From Planoprotostelium fungivorum (Eukaryota; Evosea; Variosea; Cavosteliida; Cavosteliaceae), in the NCBI GenBank assembly GCA_003024175.1, contig MDYQ01000125.1:1-64000 (forward strand): a stretch of DNA of 64,000 nucleotides. Direction: 5' to 3'. A program made the position numbers and the translations under genes. Below are positions 59,801 to 64,000 of the stretch, piece by piece. Positions within the stretch are counted from its first letter, which is position 1. Each line of letters starts with the position of its first letter. The notes under the pieces are model-generated. The model saw nothing but the letters and a program-made list of their open reading frames with translations, was not told where the DNA came from and did no database searches.

Positions 59801-60397
59801 ATGTGAGGGAAGAAGAGGACTCACGGTGATGACACAGTCCTTCGTGGTGTGACCGACGTGCTTGTTGGCCAGCTCTCTGATGTATCCCATGATGATTCCG
59901 ACCATAGCTTCAACGGGTAGGGTTGCGTTCAAACCTGGGACGTTGATGGCGTAACCTCCCTCTAAGTCTTCCAGTTCATAAGCGTGGAGTCTGTCCGTGT
60001 CAGACGATCACATTTTTAACTTCGATCTCACTTTCTCTGAGCCTCTACCACTGAATCGCCGTGGGGGTAACCCACCATGGGCCACAAGTGTTTGTATGTG
60101 ATTTCAGGTTGCTTCGTCTCCTGCGATGAATCGTTGGCCATGGAACGACTTTAGGAGATCATTATCACTCACCAGATTCTTAGCATCCGTGCCGAATAGG
60201 AGGATGTTATCCTTGAAGGTGAAGGCAGCGGGAGTCTTTCGACTCGAATGTTCGTTCAAGATGATATCACCAGTTCTCCCCCTGAGTTGAGCTACTTTGA
60301 TCCATTCCGTTCCAAAATCTATACCTAAGATGGCACCCGTAGCTCCCGCCGCAATGCAGCACAGGAGAACTGCAATGAAGAGTGGTTTGTGTGTCAT
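56865..60397 (-). CDS. HYOU1: ER Hsp70-family chaperone HYOU1/GRP170-like
   Basis: Minus strand, roughly 950 residues in about 13 exons. Start ATG at 60,397 opens a signal peptide (LFIAVLLCCIAAGATG) followed by ILGIDFGTEWIKVAQL, the HYOU1-type nucleotide-binding start, then NEHSSRKTPAAF, VIFYDMGASTTTASII, FSFIENLGGRDFDHRIADH, IELFGGGMTGVRVPKIQ and DEAAVMGAAFYAAL. The substrate-binding part includes an acidic loop (EETTEKKGEKKEE) and the helical lid (FKQVEKG, ESYIYDMRDKVESHDEFRR). The C-terminus is DARDEL, an RDEL ER-retention signal. Such chaperones serve as nucleotide exchange factors for BiP and as folding aids. No frame breaks were noticed. Confidence 0.9.
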
Positions 60398-60887
60398 TGC
60401 CCTCACGATCGGTCAGTGTGTGTCACTGATCTTCTTCTGGGCTTCAAAAATGTAGGGAGAAGACTAGTGTGACGTGCAACCAGGGAATGGTGGCTGGATC
60501 ACTTTCAGAAATGGGCCCCCGTTTTGTATGGAGAAAGACGAAGTCATCCACAAACAACGAGACACATTTTATATACCACGTCAGGCCGTTTTCCTTTTTC
60601 TACCACGTCTTTTATCTCACTCCTTGTGTGCATGATGTCGAATGTTCTCTGGGAAGGCATCAGATATAAACCTGATGAAATCGAGGTCGATCCACAATCG
60701 GATCGATCAAAATGTGAATGCTTCCATCTTGCATCAGCTTCGAGAAAGCCATCCCTAATCCGAACTCTATTGTGATCGCGATCGTCTTAAATCAAGTTCA
60801 TTCGAATGCGAAGCGCTGGATGATGTCGATGTCAAACAGGAAATAAACACAGCAATCGCATCTTCACAATTTCCCTGCCGCGTCAAC
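60398..60887. other. Intergenic region upstream of the oxygenase-like gene
   Basis: About 490 bp. The last 50 bp before 60,888 resemble the sequence at 63,875-63,920 upstream of the second copy; nothing else recognised. Confidence 0.5.
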
Positions 60888-61999
60888 ATGCAACAGCAAC
60901 CTCTCACAAGTGATTACTCTTCTTGACACCTACCATGCCAACCCCTGCGCAGCGGGGAAAAATTATAGACACCTTCTGAAGGACTGCCTCGATAATGTCG
61001 CAGAGACCGATCGAGTCAGCGACAGCGGTATCCTAATGATCGAAGGGTCAGCTGGAATCTATATTCATGGTTTTGGTGAAATCGGGTTGCCACTACATCC
61101 ACTGGTGGTGGCTGAACTGAAGAAGACGGGACGTAGAGAGAGCGAGCATTTCTATCGTTGGGAGGCAGGCGAAATGCCTCATCAGGTGAAGTCTGTGACT
61201 GTGAGAAGCGATGTGAATGGAAGACAGGTATCGATCAAAAACAAAGAATGGATCTTAAAAGTGACCAACCAATTGGGGGAGGTGTGACCCGTGTGCCTTC
61301 TCTAGCTCATGCGAACAGGTGACGCGTCGTCTGGGGAAAGAAATGAGGAAAGGAGACCAAATGATAGAACTCAAATGTTTGATGCTAGAAGAGGCGTCTG
61401 TAGATCCAGCACGATGGTCGGTAGAGGTAAGCTGTCATCATGTTGCAGCTCCCGAAAATAAACCGTGGAAAGGCAGGTGTAGGTGCGTTCGCCATTCTGA
61501 ATGTCATTCTCCCCACATCACACAAAGGTGACGGAAGAACGAAAGAAGAACTAAAAAGTGAGACAGGTGGCAACACCACAATCTGGAACAATCCAGATAG
61601 GGAGTACCAAAACACGAGTGAACAAAGTCCCTACGAGCTCCAATATCTCTCTTATTTGAAGGATTGTAAGATAACATCAGAGCCCATCACGGAAGGGTAC
61701 AGACTGCAATTATCGTTCGCAATCTCCACGAGAGGTGATGTCATTTCGTGTTCCCCATTTTTTGCGATCTAATGTTCATGTCTTTCTTTTTCCTCACGCA
61801 ATATATAGAAGGAGTGGCACCCCCTGTGATGTTCAGAGAAGAAGACTACATCGATGATCTGACAGAGATCGTGAGACAGTGGAAGGCAGAACAAGAGAAG
61901 ACAGATTGTCTGTGTTATACTCTTTACAGCGATGGTATTGTTGCGAGTACACGTAGAAACCAAACGAGATGCAGGATTGCAGAGGTAGAGGACCGGTGA
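60888..61999 (+). CDS. Degenerate 2OG-Fe(II) oxygenase-like protein (probably catalytically dead)
   Basis: Exons from ATG 60,888 (MQQQPLT, then a short intron to TGKNYRHLLKDC) give a protein that follows the pattern of the fungal 2OG oxygenase family: LMIEGSAGIYIHGFGEIGLPLHPL, then VGAFAILNVILPTSHKGD, YELQYLSYLKDCKITSE and GYRLQLSFAI. Where active members have a His-x-Asp pair followed by GTLVVQLP, this copy has EEASVDPARW, and where they have Cys-Glu-His it has CKIT. The Fe ligands therefore look lost. The stop at 61,999 is provisional: further exons could run to about 62,300. Function unknown; a non-enzymatic role or a decaying paralogue are both possible. Confidence 0.55.
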
Positions 62000-62435
62000 T
62001 GACGAGTGCTGAACGATGCGCAGACGTTCAAGGGTCGATTTGGCATCCATTTCAAGGTCTTCATGATCGATCGATTGTGATACAACGCATTTTTTACGAT
62101 TATGATTGATCGCAGGCAGTGAGAATAACTCGAACTACGTCAAGTCATCCACACATCTGGGCAATTTTTGCCTTGAAGGTGACGGGGACATTATGCATCT
62201 CTTCGTCACACACGTACAGATTCTTGTTGGGTCAACGGAATTATCAATCGTCAAGCGTGTTTAATCTTCTCCTTCTTGGATGATGTGTGGACATTGAAAG
62301 TGTATTCACCTGATATATGAATAGGAAGAGTTGGTCTTGCGATATGGTTCGTCAAATGACTACTTTCATTTTCTGTTCAGAAGAGCAGAGTGTCCATCGT
62401 CTGGAGTGGAAGGAGATAGAGACAACCTGGGGGTC
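62000..62435. other. Intergenic region or unrecognised last exons
   Basis: 435 bp downstream of the oxygenase-like gene. It may hold its last small exon(s); I could not find an unambiguous frame. No other feature seen. Confidence 0.35.
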
Positions 62436-63678
62436 ATGCAGAGAGTGCCCGATGACATCTTCGACCACATCTTGACTTACTACGTTCCACCTCTAGAGAT
62501 GAAGGGGATGTACTTGGCATCGAGGAGTTACATGGTCAGAGCACGCAGCGTCATCGAGACTGCAGTCGATCGACTGATCAAGGTGATGAGCATCATCTGA
62601 TCATCCGTCATCTGATCATCCACCTTCTGATCATCTGTGACACGATACACGATGTCCATCTGTGATCCTATCCGACCCAACGATGATCTGTTTACCATCG
62701 AAATATCTGATGACATCCATCCTGTTCACTTGGCCTCTATTGACCAAATTTGCCGACAACATGCATGAATATCCATCATTTGAACTCCACGAGGAGTACA
62801 TCCTCAGCCACATGCCTCCCATGTCCCTCGCAGATCTGCATTTAGAACAATGGAGGGAGCTGATGACCTTCTTTCGAGGTCACGTCGTTGCCCCTCACAT
62901 GATCAACGCAGTTCGCGATCTGATGGCTGGACCTGATGATGTGAATTGGCAGGAGGCATTCTTTGAGATCATGAACGACGTGTATTGTACCTCGCCTCCA
63001 GATAAACCGAATCTGGTGGGTTGCATCCACGTTCACCCTGTCATCATTGCCATCCATCTTCATCAGTCACCTTCGACTCATTTCTATCAGGCTCACGACG
63101 AGATGGTCCAAATGTGGATCAACAAGAGCCGCACCGTTCACATGTGGCTCAGCTACCTCCTTGCAGAACATCTGTTCAAGGCGAGGAGATGGGAGGACTT
63201 ACAGGAAGTCTGGTAGATCTTTCTACAGAGATCCGAAGCGAATTGGAAGCTGCTCTACCGCATCGGAGAGTACATCGTCAACCGTTTCACCCTCCTTGAC
63301 AAAGAGGTCACATCACAGAATCCGGTGGTTCAGTCCATCGTCATAGACGTGATCGCTTTCGGTGAGAGACTCTTGGAGGAGACGGCGAGGATCAGAAGGG
63401 AGGAAGAAGAGAGGCGAGAGAGGAAGAGGGAGAAGGAGATGAACGTCAGGATACAGATGACTGAGCTGCGTTCGATCTTACATCGTCCGAGAGAAGGTCA
63501 ACAAGATGGAGCCAGAGAGGAGAAAGAAGAGGAAGAAGAGGAAGAAGAAGAGGAAGAAGAGGAAGAGCAACGGGAGACGGAAGAAGAAAGAAGCAAAGGA
63601 GAGGAGAGGAAAGAAAAGAAGAGAAGTGGAGCAGAGCCTGAACAGCCTTCCACAAAGCATCAAAAGAGATCAGATTGA
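62436..63678 (+). CDS. F-box-like hypothetical protein with acidic C-terminus
   Basis: ATG 62,436 starts MQRVPDDIFDHILTYYVPP, similar to an F-box. An intron of about 211 nt (62,583-62,793) without any internal AG leads to the exon YILSHMPPMSLADLHLEQW and FEIMNDVYCTSPPDKP, then a 75-nt intron to AHDEMVQMWINKSRTVHMW. The next segment (RSEANWKLLYRIGEYIV) is reached only across an in-frame stop near 63,214. The C-terminal half has a long Glu run (63,524-63,568) and a basic end. F-box proteins select substrates for ubiquitination, but no substrate-binding repeat is recognised. The call as F-box is weak. Confidence 0.45.
63524..63570 (+). repeat. Coding poly-Glu tract
   Basis: About 15 consecutive Glu codons (gaa and gag) with a short Gln/Glu mix after it, in the disordered C-terminus of the F-box-like gene. 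Confidence 0.7.
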
Positions 63679-63999
63679 AAGCAAAAACTTTAAGAACCAA
63701 AGATTGAAGTTGGAACGAAACAAGAGTTTTCTGATTGGTGTCTTTATCTGTGAATGAATTGGTGGGCGGATCTGATCCATGCAGCAGATCATCCACGTTG
63801 TGCAGTTTTAGATGAAGAGAGGAACGGCCGAAACAAATTCTTGGCGGGAACTGTTGCATGATGTCAAGAGAATAAACACGATCGCATCTTCGCAATTTCA
63901 AACGGCCTCAACAGCAACGTCTCACACGTGAGAGCTCTTCGTTCATCGCACCTATCATACAAACTTTTGCGCAGCGGGGAAAGGTTATCGAGATCTTCT
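63679..63999. other. Start of a tandem paralogue of the 60.9-kb gene, cut by the window edge
   Basis: 63,875-64,000 resembles 60,840-60,970: the shared upstream words, the short exon ending ...CAACAGCAACGTCTCACAC, a GTGAG intron, and the exon starting CGGGGAAAGGTTATCGAG. The copy at the first gene has ATG where this one has CCT, so this copy lacks the homologous start. Only its first exon and part of the second are in the window. Whether it is a gene or a remnant cannot be decided here. Confidence 0.5.
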
Positions 64000-64000
64000 G

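Overview
This window is nuclear DNA of an intron-rich microbial eukaryote with compact genes on both strands. Introns are mostly 30-50 nt, usually start GTGAG and end CAG or TAG, and split almost every gene. Gene content fits an amoebozoan: a leucine-rich-repeat receptor kinase, a C2-GRAM-ankyrin-SAM-TKL kinase, VPS13, an ammonium transporter, a G8-domain surface protein and secreted carbohydrate-active proteins. I infer Amoebozoa (a protosteloid-like amoeba would fit); this rests on gene style, not on any search. I see no tRNA, rRNA, CRISPR array or recognisable transposon.

Layout. 0-4 kb: splicing factor CWC25 (+) and an ammonium transporter (-). 4.4-10.8 kb: a DOMON-ferric reductase fusion (+) convergent with a GH15 glucoamylase-like enzyme (-). 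11.4-23.5 kb: one VPS13 lipid-transfer protein (+), interrupted by an assembly seam (one N) that places two haplotype copies of about 300 bp side by side. 23.7-27.5 kb: a secreted protein and an eEF1A gene lacking about 75 internal residues. 27.9-34 kb: a bacterial-type UvrD helicase with a C-terminal nuclease-like Fe-S domain, an intronless APH-like kinase and small unknown genes. 34.2-48.6 kb: the LRR receptor kinase with tyrosine-kinase hallmarks, a zinc-knuckle protein, a DUF1647-type membrane protein and the C2-GRAM-ANK-SAM-TKL kinase. 48.8-56.7 kb: a G8-domain (CEMIP/PKHD1-like) surface protein and an AA14-like copper oxygenase fused to a bulb-type lectin domain. 56.9-64 kb: ER chaperone HYOU1 ending in RDEL, then a degenerate 2OG-oxygenase-like gene, an F-box-like gene, and the first exon of a second copy of the oxygenase-like gene at the window edge.

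Themes. Several genes concern nutrient acquisition and the cell surface (ammonium, iron reduction, starch or trehalose breakdown, polysaccharide oxidation, polysaccharide binding) and two are signalling kinases. The gene order looks like ordinary eukaryotic housekeeping and accessory genes, not an operon. The most notable items are the AA14-lectin fusion, the DOMON-ferric reductase fusion, the helicase-nuclease, the receptor kinase with a tyrosine-rich tail, the shortened eEF1A, and expanded introns that contain no AG dinucleotide before their acceptor.
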